Positions 20,306-32,004 of a stretch of 64,000 nucleotides of DNA are shown here, piece after piece. Positions within the stretch are counted from its first letter, which is position 1; every line of letters begins with the position of its first letter. Source of the DNA: Pterobdella sp. o SKG-2022 (taxonomy: Eukaryota; Annelida; Clitellata; Hirudinida; Piscicolidae); the NCBI GenBank assembly GCA_964035795.1, contig OZ038321.1, forward strand, positions 1-64,000, written 5' to 3'. Made by a program: the position numbers and the translations under genes. Below the pieces are notes generated by a model, which had not been told where the DNA came from, searched no databases, and saw nothing but the letters and a program-made list of their open reading frames with translations.

Positions 20306-23300
20306 TTTGTTGAAGGCTTGCTACAGAATTGACTGGCTCTGATTCGTTGATTTGTCACTTAGTTGATTGGTTATTTAATTAGGTCAGATTTTTTCTATAT
20401 TTGGTAGTTTTACTTTTAATTTTTCTTATTCCAATTTATTTATTAGTTCACATTCTTTCATAATTATCACATCCACTGTCCATCACTTCATCCTACCTTA
20501 CTCAAATCTATTTTCGACCACGTTCAAATTAACTTTCTCATGTTGTTATGGTTACGAAAGCCAATTGTCATCCCAAGCAGTGAATGTCATCCAAACTTTC
20601 TGGTCATTTTTTTGATTTTTCCCTTATTTTTTGACTGATGTCCATAGTATTGTTGAATATTATTATTATTTCATATTATGATTTTTTTTAAATAATTGTT
20701 ATTTTTATTATTTTTATGATTCTTAATCGTAGTTTTATTTTTCAGTCATTATTGTTATTTGAATCACCAGCAATCAGCACCAATCAATATTTACTAACAA
20801 CCGACACGTGACACTTATCAGCCAATCAAACTCGTTCAAGCAAGTGTAATATTTAGTTTTGACTGTCTTCAACAAAGCCATGTTTTCCTTTGACAACCAC
20901 TATCTTCAGCATCGGCAATCACTTTAATTTATTGGACTTTTTGATTAATATTGTTTTTTTTTTTATTTTATTTTTTTTATTTATTAATTATTGATTTTAT
21001 TATTTCTCTTTTAATTGTTGTCGATTTTTCTCAAACCTCGATAAATCAAGCAGTAACAAAGCACACAAAACTTGTATCAATTCATCCACTGTGGTCTCAA
21101 AACTTTTGCATTCTCACCGCTTCAATGTTGAAATTTTTGACCTTATTTGCTGGCAGAAAACACCGATGTTTGCAAAAAATGCAAAACTACGCTAGTTGAA
21201 AACATCATTTGAGTTCACAAATTTTCAACTTTTTCAAGCTATGTTGTCTAATCAGTTGCCAACTTAAATAATTTATTCACAACTAGAAAATAATTAAAAC
21301 TATTTTATTTACAAGCATCTCTATTTGCTTTAACTTTTCAGCATAAGAAGGACAAATGTGAGACATGTATGTTGCATGTTAATGATATTACTGCAGGCGA
21401 TCGATAAGACACACTGGCTCTTGCAGCAAGTCCCATACGTGTCGGCCATGTTCAAATTTATAAGTTTCTTTAACTACGAAGTTTTATCTCTTTAAATTTT
21501 TTTTTTGCCACTTGGAGGGAATTATGATTAAATGGCGGAAAAGCATTAGAAATATTGAAAAACCAAAAAAAAATATTTTTAGTTATTTGAAAAACTCGAA
21601 TGTTTGATATTTCCACAAATATACTTCGTAACCATTTGAGACTTTTGCACTGTAGTGACATCTGACGAGTGAACATTTCTTCTGTTTACCTATGATTAGA
21701 ACGAAAAATATTTATATTATTATAAAAATATTTATATTATTTAAGAAGTGATATTGGAAAATCTTTTTTAATTAAATAACAAAAAAAATCTGCAGAATTT
21801 AATTTGGTGGACTTCAACATGTTTTCGAGAAACTGCTGTTGGAAATGACAGTGATGAGCTGAAAAATAAGTTGGCCTTTCAGAAAAGTTGTTAGCCAGTG
21901 TAGAGGTTTGAGAAAAACATAGCTGAAGCAATGATCTTGGAAAAGAGATTCAACTGTATGCTTCAAAGTTTGCTGGAAAGTTTACAGAAGTGTAACATGG
22001 ACAGAAGCCGTGAGGTAGTAAGAACATCAATGAGTTTTCTTCTGTGCATGCAATTTGCAGAGTTTCTATTATTTTATGGCGATTGTAAGCAGAGAAACTT
22101 TTCGAGATTTTAATAAAAATTGGAAAAAAAATTTCTCTTTAAGGTTTAGTTAGATACTAACTTGTGAGCAGATGCGACTTGAGGAATGACTTATAGATAA
22201 GTTAATGTTTAAAGTTTCATTGTGAAGCCATTATTAGGTTGAAACACTGAATACAGTCTCTAATCAACATGAGAATCATAAAAACGCGAAAATATTTGAA
22301 TTTTTTATTTTGACGAAGCTTCGATATATTCTATAACATCATCAGGTAACTAATTACTTTTTGATGATATAGAATATATCGAATATTGTCATTTTTCAAA
22401 AAATCAGAATTTTTGAGCGAATCATTTACAAATTATATTTAACAGTTAAAGTTAAGTACATTTATTGATGAAATATTTTCACCAATTTAAATTTTTATTT
22501 ATCATGAAAATTATTAATAATAAATTTAGATTTTTTTATATCTAGAAAAAAATATATTTTGTTAATTTAGTTTTAAATTATCAAAAGGTTTTGATGTCGT
22601 TTAGATTATCCTAGCTTCCGCTGAGTGTTTTTATTTCTTGGTTTTTTTCATCAAAGTTGCCTGATTTATTTCTTTGGAATACCAACATGGAATATAACTT
22701 AGGTTACTTGTATACATTTTTCATTGTTAAGAAAGTTTTTTTTCTTGAAATCTTTTTTTCGTCAATAAAAATTTATAAATATTAGAAAGAAATTCAGCTT
22801 TTTAAATAATTTAAATTTTTGATATATTTTTTTAATGTCAATTCATTCAATTTTGATATTAAATTTTTTAATTATTGTAAAAGAAATCATAGATAAATTG
22901 TGATATTATATTTGGTCTCATATACTCTTACAAAGCTTTATTATTTTTGCAATCATAGTTATCCTGAATGTTAAAATAGTAAAAGAAATTTTTTGAAATA
23001 AAAATAATATGTGCCATTGTGTTAATAAATAAAAAACTATTCTTTAAACTCTTATTATTTAGGCTACAATGCTTCAATTTTACTTGAGCTTTATGTTAAA
23101 GATTAATATTGGCTAACACTTCATGATAAAGCTGAACTTCTAGAAAATTATAGTTTTTGGTTCTCAATAAATGTGTTCAAAATTTCTTTTATTTGATGTT
23201 TTTTGTTGGATAATTTTCATTAAATCAAAAGGAGTGTAATCATTATAGCAGTGCATTTCAATGTTTCTCGTCTAATTTTCAATTAAAACTTTATTTTTGT

Positions 23301-23751
23301 TGGCTTAATGTGGTTTTGCTCAAATTAATGATTAATAATTTGATTAACAAACATACACATGTAAGCATCAACAAATGTATACTCAATAACTCAGATACAG
23401 ATAAAACACTTTTTATTAGTATTGTATATTTGCATAAGAGAGTTGTTGACAAACAATCACAACAGTGAGTATATCAGAATCGACATGGAAAAATGCCGAC
23501 CCTGTTTCTGTCCTCCTCCCTTCCAGCACTGACTTACAAATGCTTTCATGTCTGTTTTTATATATAAAATCACCAAATTTTATTACTTCTATTTGTACTA
23601 CTATACTCTTCATATCAATGTTACTATTTTATAATTTGTCTTAGTTGAAGGCATCATTCCATCTTTGTTCATTCATCTCATGCCAACTTCATTAACCATT
23701 CACATCTCAAAGCATTTATATATCAAATCTATCAGCCCACCCACCATACAG
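20306..23751. other. AT-rich intergenic region with repeat debris
   Basis: This 3.4-kb stretch is very A/T-rich and I find no convincing exon. It holds an inverted repeat at about 22315-22392 and a stretch near 23145-23215 that resembles the Penelope terminal sequence at 61547-61615. Open frames on either strand are short and without family resemblance. The first exon of the zinc-finger gene at 23752 may lie in its right part. Confidence 0.5.
22315..22392. repeat. Inverted repeat (hairpin)
   Basis: TTCGATATATTCTATA with CATCATCAG is followed after a short loop by TGATGATATAGAATATATCGAA, its near-complement. The arms are about 23-25 bp. Confidence 0.7.
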
Positions 23752-24098
23752 TCAAAGATGCCCCTCGGAAAAGACTGAAAGAAATAAAAGTTGAAAAGAG
23801 TAATCAATCTGATGAGCACTTAAACAATAATGATGATGTCTCATGTGAGTCTCAATGGTGGTCGTGTGGGTAGGTTGGTGTGGTATCATATGGGGTCATG
23901 ATGATGGTTCTTACATGTTGATGATACAACTGACACCACAGTAACAGTGACATCAGAAAAGGAATCTCCCCAGTGCCATAAATACAGCAGTAATGATGTG
24001 TCATACTGTTGTGAGCACTGTGGCAAGTTGTGCAAGACTTTTCAGAGACTCAAAAATCATATTGAGGTGTGTGTGGAAGCTTTGGTGTTTTTTTTATT

Positions 24099-24132
<34 letters not shown>

Positions 24133-25524
24133 TATAAACGATTTCAGAAGCACAAATAAAGCAACAAGAACAATAACAACAATCGAAACAACAGAAGTAA
24201 CAAAAACAACAATAATAGCCACAACAATCAAAACAATAAAACAACAACAATCGAAAACAATGGCTACAACAATAATCGAAATAAAAAGAGCAACAACAAC
24301 AAATATAGCAACATCAATCAAAACAATAGCATCATTTATCAAAACAATAACAGCAATAAAAGCAGCAGCAACAACAACAATAGCAACAAGCAAAGCAACA
24401 GCAGCAACAAGCATAGCAACAATCAAAACAAAAGCATCAACAACAATCGAAACAATAGCAACAACAAAAATTCGAAAAACAAAGAGCAACAACAACTACA
24501 ATAATAGCAACAGCAATCAAAACAATAGCAACAATAACAACAGTTTTGACAAAGTCTTATCCTGCACGTTTCCGAGATGCAACAGAGTAGCTGCCAGTAA
24601 AGCAGGTCTGGCAAACCACGTGAGACAGAAGCACCAGACACAAGTAAGCATAAAGTGACAATACTGCGGGCTGAACTTCAAACCACAAGGCATTTATAAC
24701 CACAAGAAAAAATGCTCATCTCTCAATCCCTTGCACCTACCTCATGGTGGATGAACGCAAAACAGTGTGTGTGTGTGTGTGTGGTTCTATGTATCAAAAA
24801 TCTTAGCTCACTTTTGAATAAACTTTAATTTCTCTTGAGTTGACGTCATTGTGCAAAATCAAACTTTTGGAATTAATGCATATAAATGCTAGTTGCAAAT
24901 TCTTTTAATTGCGCAATAAAGACTTCATAGATGCATTTATTTTTTTAACAATGTTCTGTTGATAAGGTATGCATGTGTCAACTACCTTCAATGAACTTCT
25001 GTGCACCACACACACATACAGACATCACATCGATTGCATATGCATCGTGACACACACACATATATTGCTCACAAAGGTGGTGCACAGAAAGAGCACCGAT
25101 GAGTCATCAGAAAGGCAGACCTTTCAATGCTACATATGTGACAAACATTCGATCTCCTCAGAGGGACTTAAAAGACACATGTGGATACATACTGGCGAAA
25201 AAAGGTGTGTGGCATTGCATGTTTGTGGATGTGAGTAATAAACCATTTCACATGCATAACGTGTTTGATCACAGATGTGTTTGCAGCGTATGTGGCAAAC
25301 AGTTCTCTCGACCCGAGCTGCTCAAGAGGCATTCAAAGATCCACACAGGGGAAGAACCTTACTCCTGTAGTTTTTGTGGCAAAAAGTTTGTTTTCAGTCA
25401 GCACCTCAAGAAACACATCAGAATCCATACCGGGGAGAAACCCTACGTGTGTCACGTGTGTAGCAGAGGGTACGCCAACTCGGAAACCTTGAGAAAGCAT
25501 ATCGAGACACATCGTCGCCTCTAA
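23752..25524 (+). CDS. C2H2 zinc-finger protein, five fingers
   Basis: A likely nuclear DNA-binding protein. Exons 23752-23844, 23942-24066, 25077-25204 and 25275-25524 join in frame; at least one upstream exon with the start is missing. Basic, charged sequence (RKRLKEIKVEKS) precedes the fingers. Finger 1 has CCEHCGK and splits its His pair across the third intron. Finger 2 has CYICDK and HMWIHTGEK. Finger 3 has CSVCGKQFSRPELLKRH, finger 4 CSFCGKKFVFSQHLKKH, finger 5 CHVCSRGYANSETLRKH. TGEK-type linkers join fingers 2-5. The protein ends HRRL shortly after the last finger. The 1-kb intron 24067-25076 holds a TG repeat and a retroelement fragment with its own finger-like motif. Fingers are too generic to name an orthologue. 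AATAAA is at about 25759. Confidence 0.88.
24101..24132. repeat. (TG)n microsatellite
   Basis: About 15 TG dinucleotides directly follow exon 2 of the zinc-finger gene. A shorter TG run is at 24764-24783. Confidence 0.95.
24150..24730 (+). mobile_element. Retroelement fragment: CAA-rich run plus C2H2-like motif
   Basis: Nearly 400 bp of AACAACA/CAATCAAAACAATAG-type sequence leads into a frame encoding CTFPRCNRVAASKAGLANHV and RQKH, a C2H2 finger of the kind found in LINE proteins. After a stop, a second Cys/His piece is visible (YCGLNFKPQGIYNHKKKC). It matches the minus-strand fragment at 12076-12262. Confidence 0.6.
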
Positions 25525-26028
25525 GAGCATCCTCACCACCATTATTATTATTATTTAAATTTATGGTGATATTATTATTGATTGATTGTTTAGATATTCA
25601 CCGTTTGTTTCGTTTGGGCCATGATTACGGACGAGATTGGCTTATGAAAGTCTGTAGATAATGTTTATAAAATGATGTAAATCCGTTTGATCGACCTGTA
25701 TAATACACCATACCTTGTTGACCGATTTTTGTGTATATATCTAGTTAATTTGCTGCTAAATAAAATGTTTTTTTAATAAAAGATATTTTAATTCCAGTTT
25801 TTGAAAGTTCAATCGGAAAGTTAGAGATTTTAAGAGGTCGGGTCACTTTTAGTTTAAGTTTATTTTTGAGACTACTATTCGAGAAAAATAAATTTAAACG
25901 ACGTTGCATATTGAAAATAGTCAACAAAAATGCTCATTTGAAAAGATACCAATTTAATGTGATGAAATAAGTTACTTTAATTTTTTTGTCTTTCAAAGAG
26001 TTTACAAGTGCATACTAGCGAAGAAGAA
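25525..26028. other. Intergenic, 3' end of zinc-finger gene and upstream of AMPK beta
   Basis: It contains the 3' untranslated region of the zinc-finger gene and the probable promoter and 5' leader of AMPK beta. An in-frame SLQVHTSEE stretch before 26029 follows a TTTCAAAG acceptor-like site, so an extra 5' exon is possible. Confidence 0.5.
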
Positions 26029-28521
26029 ATGGAAGAAGATAAATCTACAAGTGCTTCTGATTTAATATCAAATAGAACCAGCAAAGACCACAGGGCTTTT
26101 GAGGAAATGGACTGGGATTTAGTGAGTGATAAATGCTTTCTAAAAATTTTTATCAAGTAACTGACATCACCACAATATATTGTGTCTAGTGTGGTGATGT
26201 TGTAAGTGAATATTATGATTAGAATTATGATTATTATGAAATTATCATTATGATGAGAATTTCACTGACAATGATGTCGTTGCACACTGAAAATTTATTG
26301 TTGGATGTGTGTTTTGTCACCATGTTTTGATGTGTGTTTATAATGATACAAATGAAGATTTAAAACTTCATGTATGATCGCACTCACAAACACGGACAAA
26401 TAAATTCACAAAAAACAACTCAGCCAACTAAAGCCACCATACATTACAGCATTTTGACAGAGTCTTTGCATCAGATGACAAGGTACAACCAATCATCAAC
26501 AACGTCTTCAGGTGGAAGGGAGAAGGTTCCAGAATTCATAATCATTTTTCAAAATTGTTCATTTCTTATTAATAAAATTTAATTTAAATTAATACACTTG
26601 TATGATATTTTGTGATGAACAAATGGTGTTGCAGCAAAGGAAGTGCTCTTATCAGGCAGTTTCGACAACTGGTCCAGTCAGCTGCCTCTTGTTAAAACGT
26701 TGGTTTTTCTGTCATTGTTAACATTATCAATACTATTTCTACTGTTCTTTTAGTTGGACTTGCAGCTAAGGATTTTCAATAAAACCAATAATTTTTCTTA
26801 TGATTAAAATATTCATATATTATTGATTAATGCCACAACATGAAGAATTGTTTGCATAACGGCAAAACATCCTTTCCTTCTTCTCCACTTATTCTTCCCC
26901 TCCACTCCACTCTCCTTCTTTCCCTTTTCTCCACCCTCCTTCTTCCCCCCATTCCATTTTCTTTCTTCACCCTATTTCCTCCCCTTCACTCCAGCTTTCA
27001 TCTTCCCCCCTTCTCTTCTCCACTCCAACCTTCTTTCCCCTACTCCACCCTTCTGTCACAGGGAGTCAGAATTTTACACCATAAAGCCTCTCATTCAAGG
27101 ATGTCATCAATATAAGTTTCTGGTCGATGGAGAATGGAAGGTGCATGATTTAGAGGTGGGTGGGTTGTGGTGTAGTGGCATGGTGGGTGGAAGACTGACA
27201 TAGTTCTGGTAGTGTGGGGTGCTGTCAGGTTGTGGTGGTGGGTGGGATGTTGTTTCATGGATGTGGTGGTAGGTAAAGCTATTTCAAGGGTGAGGTGGTT
27301 GATGGAGTGCTGTGTCATGGTTGTGGGTGAAGTGCTGTGTCGTTTGATGGCCTCATGAGTGTGGCATGATTATTTTGTTTGGCAGTGTTGTATCTTTCTT
27401 AAATTAATTTATTAGGAAAATTCTATTTCCAAATTAGATTTTTGAGCTGATATTAATATAACATTTTCAGTTAGTTATTATATATTTATATTGTCACCAC
27501 CAGCATTATATTACAACCACTAATATTATCACACCTGTACTGAAACTTTGATGCTGACAGACAACTAACAAGTTGCAAGGAGAGGAAGTGAATGTAGTGA
27601 CAGTGAGGGGGGCTGATAATGATGTTTTTGTTTCCCTGGCCAAAGATGATGTGCGCACTGCAAGTAACAACAGCATCTTTTCATTGCAACTCCACCACTC
27701 CATTACTTTCATTCAATACTTATCATCTTATCAAACATTTTATAGTCTCACTATAATCATCATTCAATAGTTTTGAATGCATAGCTAACATTTCCATGTC
27801 TTTTTTCAGATTTATCTAAACTTCATTTCAAAACTGGCTGGACTCAAGAGGTGGATACTTTATTGCCCTGTCAATCATCCACCCACCCATTCCACACCAA
27901 TCCTGCCATCCACCTACCAATCCATTTCAACCTCAACCCTGCCATTCACCTAACACTAAACATACAACCAACCACATCCAGCTTCCTCCCAGAGGACTGG
28001 GTTATGGCTTCTTAAGATCAGGTCCCAATCTCCTCCCACCCCAACTCTCCAACACTGTTCTCAATGATGAAGTTCAAGCCAAGGTTCAATAACTCAATCC
28101 TCTTTTCTATAACATCCTAAATTAAAATTCTCACTATCTTTCTTCAAATTTTTTCATTTCTATTGTTAGTTTTGTTAACCCTTCTTTCCTGCATGTATAT
28201 GGTTTAGATAGTTAGCCATAAATAATGCATCCTACTTTAGTGTGACCCCACCATCCTTCCCCAACCAACACACGTGGTCCTGAACCACCTCTACACCCTC
28301 TCTATTAAGGTTTGTCTTCATCATATGCTACTCAAATCTAGGCATATTAAAACATACCTCAAACACAGGTTAACTTAAACATTTATGTTGTTTTCTTTTG
28401 ATACAAAATTGGAGCAATTTATCATCACTTGCTAACCATGCAGGATGGTGTATTGGTGATGGCGAGCACATACAGATTCAGGAAGAAGTACATCACCACC
28501 CTCATCTACAAACCAATATGA
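26029..28521 (+). CDS. PRKAB: AMP-activated protein kinase subunit beta
   Basis: This is the scaffold and glycogen-binding subunit of the AMPK heterotrimer. Exons 26029-26121, 26450-26525, 26635-26698, 27062-27155, 27561-27663, 27810-27850, 27982-28083, 28241-28309 and 28444-28521 join in frame to 239 residues, slightly shorter than the usual 260-270. The carbohydrate-binding module (CBM48) reads NVFRWKGE, KEVLLSGSFDNWSSQLPLVK and HQYKFLVDGEWKVHDLE, keeping the Trp and Lys sugar contacts. The C-terminal alpha/gamma-binding (ASC) domain reads NLLPPQLSNTVLN, DPTILPQPTHVVLNHLYTLS and RFRKKYITTLIYKPI. I see no clear myristoylation start at 26029, so an upstream exon may supply it. The gene converges on SRSF7 with only 116 bp between the stops. 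Confidence 0.93.
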
Positions 28522-28570
28522 TGTGGTGACAATGTTGTAGATATGACCAACATGTACATACAACCTTTTC

Positions 28571-28597
28571 AATAAATCTAACAAATATTTCTTTATT
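28571..28597. terminator. Opposed poly(A) signals of AMPK beta and SRSF7
   Basis: AATAAA for AMPK beta is at 28571-28576 on the plus strand. AATAAA for SRSF7 is at 28597-28592 on the minus strand. They face each other 15 bp apart, so each transcript should run into the other's signal. Confidence 0.75.
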
Positions 28598-28637
28598 TAA
28601 CAGTATTTCAAAACATTTAGTCACATCAGTCCTTCAA

Positions 28638-30009
28638 TCACTCTGAGGCATTCGACTTTCTTGAAAGTGATCTTGATGCACTCCTTGACTTCCTTGAATC
28701 ACTCCTCGAGACCGACCTCTTGGAGTGACTCCTTGAGGCAGATCTTTTTGACCTACTTCTTGAGGCAGATCTTTTTGAAGCACTCCTGGAAGCAGATCTC
28801 TTTGACCTACTGTGAGACCTGTCCACCTTGCTTCTCTTCTCTGACTTCTCCCTAGACTTGGACCGATCTTCAGATGCTGCAGACCTAGACCTCTTTCGAG
28901 AGTTTGAAACTGAATGGTTGTTTCTGGCTGACCTTGATTTGCTTCTTGACCTACCTGAGCCTGACCTTGGACCTCTTGAATCTGACCTAGATCTTGACCT
29001 TTGACCTCTTGAATCTGACCTAGATCTCGACCTGCGATCTCTTGAATATGATCTATACCTTTTGCTCTTTTTACCAGATCTTGACCTAGATCTTCTTTTA
29101 CGACCTGATCTGGATCGAGATTTTCTATAAGAATCAGACCTAGACCGATATCTACGAGATGAAGATCTTCTCCTTGAGCGAGACCTGCTTCTCCTGCCTG
29201 CATACCTGTCAAAAATGAAGCAGATGCAATGGTGATCGATATAAGAGAAAACAACATTCCAAATTAATTTCATTCAAACTCAATTACCAGATATGGTGTA
29301 AAAATGTCAATTAAATGTCTAAACGTTAATAAAAAAGGTCGAAATCGTGCAGTAGTAGGTAGTAGTGATGATGATCAATGGGTTACTCGGTTGATAGGTG
29401 GGTGGTGTGAATCACTTGAAGATCACTAACAGATTTTTGAAGTTATTATGTCAAAATATCATTACATTTTGTATTATTTTAATTAATTGCTCGACGCTAA
29501 TGCCGGCCAAAATTATGTAAAATTTAGGCCAGTAGCAACACAAACCTTCTCCTTCCATTGTACCTCTGGTTACAGTCATAGGCATAGTGCCCTCTTTCTC
29601 CACACTCATAACATCGATCATCGGGATTGAATCGTCTGCCCATTGGAGGGGGAGGGGCTCTTCTTCCCGAGTCCCAAGGTTTCACCCGAGACTTTCCAGT
29701 TGAAAACTCCACTCTTGCTCGCACACCACATACAGAACTTGCAATTTATTTGAATATGTTTATAAGAATATAAAAATTGAATGAAAAAACTCACGCTCCA
29801 TCAAGATTTTTGACAGCATCTTCCGCGTCTCTAGAATCTTCATACTCTACAAAAGCAAATCCCGATGGATTACGAGCCACCCAAACATTTTTAATTCGAC
29901 CGCATGACGAAAAGATTCGTTCTATTTCATTCTCGGTAGCGTCTTTAGGTAAATCTCCGACGTAGATTTTGCAATCTAAAGAACTTGAAGAATTTCGACC
30001 TCTAGACAT
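28638..30009 (-). CDS. SRSF7: SR splicing factor, SRSF7/9G8-like
   Basis: A nuclear splicing and mRNA-export factor. Exons 30009-29795, 29737-29546 and 29205-28638 give 324 residues. The RRM occupies about residues 13-85, with RNP2 KIYVGDL and RNP1 [14 protein letters not shown] zinc knuckle follows ([14 protein letters not shown]); among SR proteins this marks SRSF7. The C-terminal third is a long RS domain with many [14 protein letters not shown] and RSDSR blocks, longer than in vertebrate SRSF7 (about 238 residues in total). The 57-bp first intron interrupts the end of the RRM after LDG. The gene is divergent from its paralogue at 30334, with 324 bp between the start codons. Confidence 0.95.
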
Positions 30010-30333
30010 GGTATGACCTTGAATTTATGCTTATTTTTTGTTATTTAATTTAAAAACGTAGTTAAAACCAAATTTATTTCGAAATCAAATGCACCATGGA
30101 ATCGCAAAAGTTAAATAAGCCGAGCCGGCAAAATGGAGTTTATAGCATAGCGCATAACTTAAACAACTAAAGTAACATTTGTTGCATAATTTTATGAGTT
30201 AAAAAAGCTTTTTCAAAAATATAAATTAAAGATAATGGAATTTTTTTAAAATTTACATTATTTTTATATTATCGTGCCAAGCCGTAAATTGTGAAAGTTC
30301 TGCAAGCAATTTTCAAAAGTAAATACGTATAAA
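30010..30333. promoter_or_regulatory. Bidirectional promoter of the two SR-protein genes
   Basis: 324 bp lie between the two divergent start codons. The region is AT-rich with a GC-richer patch near 30115-30135. No consensus box is clear. Confidence 0.5.
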
Positions 30334-31794
30334 ATGGGCCGTTATGACAATAATAAAGTTTTTGTCGGAAATTTACCAAAGGATGCTAAAGAAAACGAAG
30401 TCGAAAATGCATTTTCCCCTTTTGGGATGATTAAAGGTGTGTGGGTAGCTCGCAACCCTCCGGGGTTCGGGTTTGTCACTTACGAAGATCCAAGGGATGC
30501 CATGGATGCTGTCAAAATACTTGACGGAACGTTAGAATTATTTTGTATATGGTCTTCTCAATTCTCCACTTAAAAAATTCTTCTAGTCTCATTACGTTAT
30601 GAAGGGCTCTGATTTTGTACTAATTTTAATTGTAAATTATCACAAATTCAAAGTATTTTTTTAAAAATATTTTTAAAGTATAAAGCTGCTTTCTAACTGA
30701 TAAATTGTGCTTCCAGTTTTTCCATAGTTTCTGCTATCAAAACCAAGTCATCTGAATAAAGCAGTTCATAAAGAGCACTTTTTCTTTCATCTTCAGATCT
30801 ATCGTCTGAAAACAGAAGAAAAAGTGCTCTATATGAACTGTTTTATGCAGATGACTTGGTCATGATGGCAGAGACTATGGAAGAACAGAAAACACAATTC
30901 ATCCATTGGAAGGCAGCTTCTGGGTTAGGTCTAGAAGATGTTTATGACATAGAGAGAAAGGGTTAGGTTGTGGAAAAGTCAGTGACCCTTTGAAAAAAGG
31001 AATAATACTGATACTGAGAGTTTAATTTGAAATAACCTGAATGGGATTTAAGATTTTTAAACATAAGCTGAATATATACTAGTAGCTTCACAGTGTGAAT
31101 TGATTATTATTTTTTGCAATATTCACTCAGCAAGATTCATCATATGCACTCCACAACCTGCAGAAATGTTTGTGGTGTCAAAGTTAAAGTTCAGCTTTCA
31201 ATCAATCGAGATGGACCTCGCAAAAACAATGGCGATGGCAGATGTTTCAACTGTGGGGGCAGGGGACATTTTGCTTACAGTTGTACTGCTCCCGCTAAAT
31301 CCAACCACTCAACACCATTCCATAGATCACAATCTAGGTCATTCAGAAGATATAGATCACCATCCACATCATTTAGGAGGTTTAACTCAAGATCCAGGTC
31401 ATTTAGAAGGTCAAGATCCAGGTCATTTAGAATGTATAGGTCCCCGAGAGCATCCATGAGAGAAATATCACCAATTTTGAAAAATTTGTTTGATCCTCCT
31501 ATGGTGTCTTACACATGCCTTATTTCCCCTCGACCATCAAGGTATGACACACGCCCCATTTCCCCTCGACCATCAAGGTATGACACATGCCCCATTCCCC
31601 CTCGACCATCAAGGTATAACACACGCCCCATTTCCCCTCGACCATCAAGGTATGACACATGCCCCATTCCCCTTCGACCATCAAGGTATAACACACGCCT
31701 TATTTCTCCTCGACCATCAGGGTATGACACACGCCCCATTTCCCCTCAACCATCACCATTTGACACAAGACCTATTGACTTCTTTAGATATTAA
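30334..31794 (+). CDS. Divergent SRSF7 paralogue with a Ser-Pro-Arg-Tyr repeat tail
   Basis: Exons 30334-30530 and 31164-31794 join in frame to 275 residues. The RRM has KVFVGNL and GFGFVTYED and is closely similar to that of SRSF7 on the other strand; the intron falls at the same place after LDG. A zinc knuckle follows ([14 protein letters not shown]). A short RS-like part ([24 protein letters not shown]) ends near residue 180. After it the tail is seven or so copies of a 12-residue unit, consensus [12 protein letters not shown], encoded by a 36-bp minisatellite, ending DFFRY. The tail keeps Ser-Pro and Arg but few RS dipeptides. It is probably still an RNA-binding protein; activation through the RS domain may be altered. 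The intron holds a hairpin of LINE fragments. Confidence 0.85.
30715..30985. mobile_element. Head-to-head LINE fragments forming a palindrome
   Basis: The plus strand at 30790-30985 encodes [20 protein letters not shown], a reverse-transcriptase catalytic motif. The minus strand at 30800-30715 encodes nearly the same, [20 protein letters not shown]. The two copies are inverted with a short spacer, inside the intron of the SR paralogue. Confidence 0.75.
31505..31765 (+). repeat. 36-bp minisatellite inside the SR-paralogue coding sequence
   Basis: About seven copies of a unit based on TATGACACACGCCCCATTTC followed by CCCTCGACCATCAAGG. All indels are multiples of three, so the frame is kept. 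Confidence 0.93.
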
Positions 31795-32004
31795 ATACTT
31801 ATCATTTTCCTTGCTATATTAATTATTATTGTTTTGTTTAAAAAAATATATTTTGACTTCATGATTTTTATTTGTGCTGATTCACTAAATATATGTTTGC
31901 TCCAAGTTTTGTGTAAATCTTCTGGTATTTTCTAATTTTTTAAATGGCTTAAACGTCTTTATGATCTTTTAAAATTATTTTAAAAGTATATTTCATAAGT
32001 CATT
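31795..32004. other. 3' region of the SR paralogue
   Basis: AT-rich, with no gene seen. Confidence 0.5.

Noticed and set aside
24545..24655. An extra finger exon of the zinc-finger gene
   Set aside because: The same motif with the same CAA-rich flank occurs elsewhere, so it belongs to a mobile fragment. Skipping it gives a clean frame and completes finger 1.
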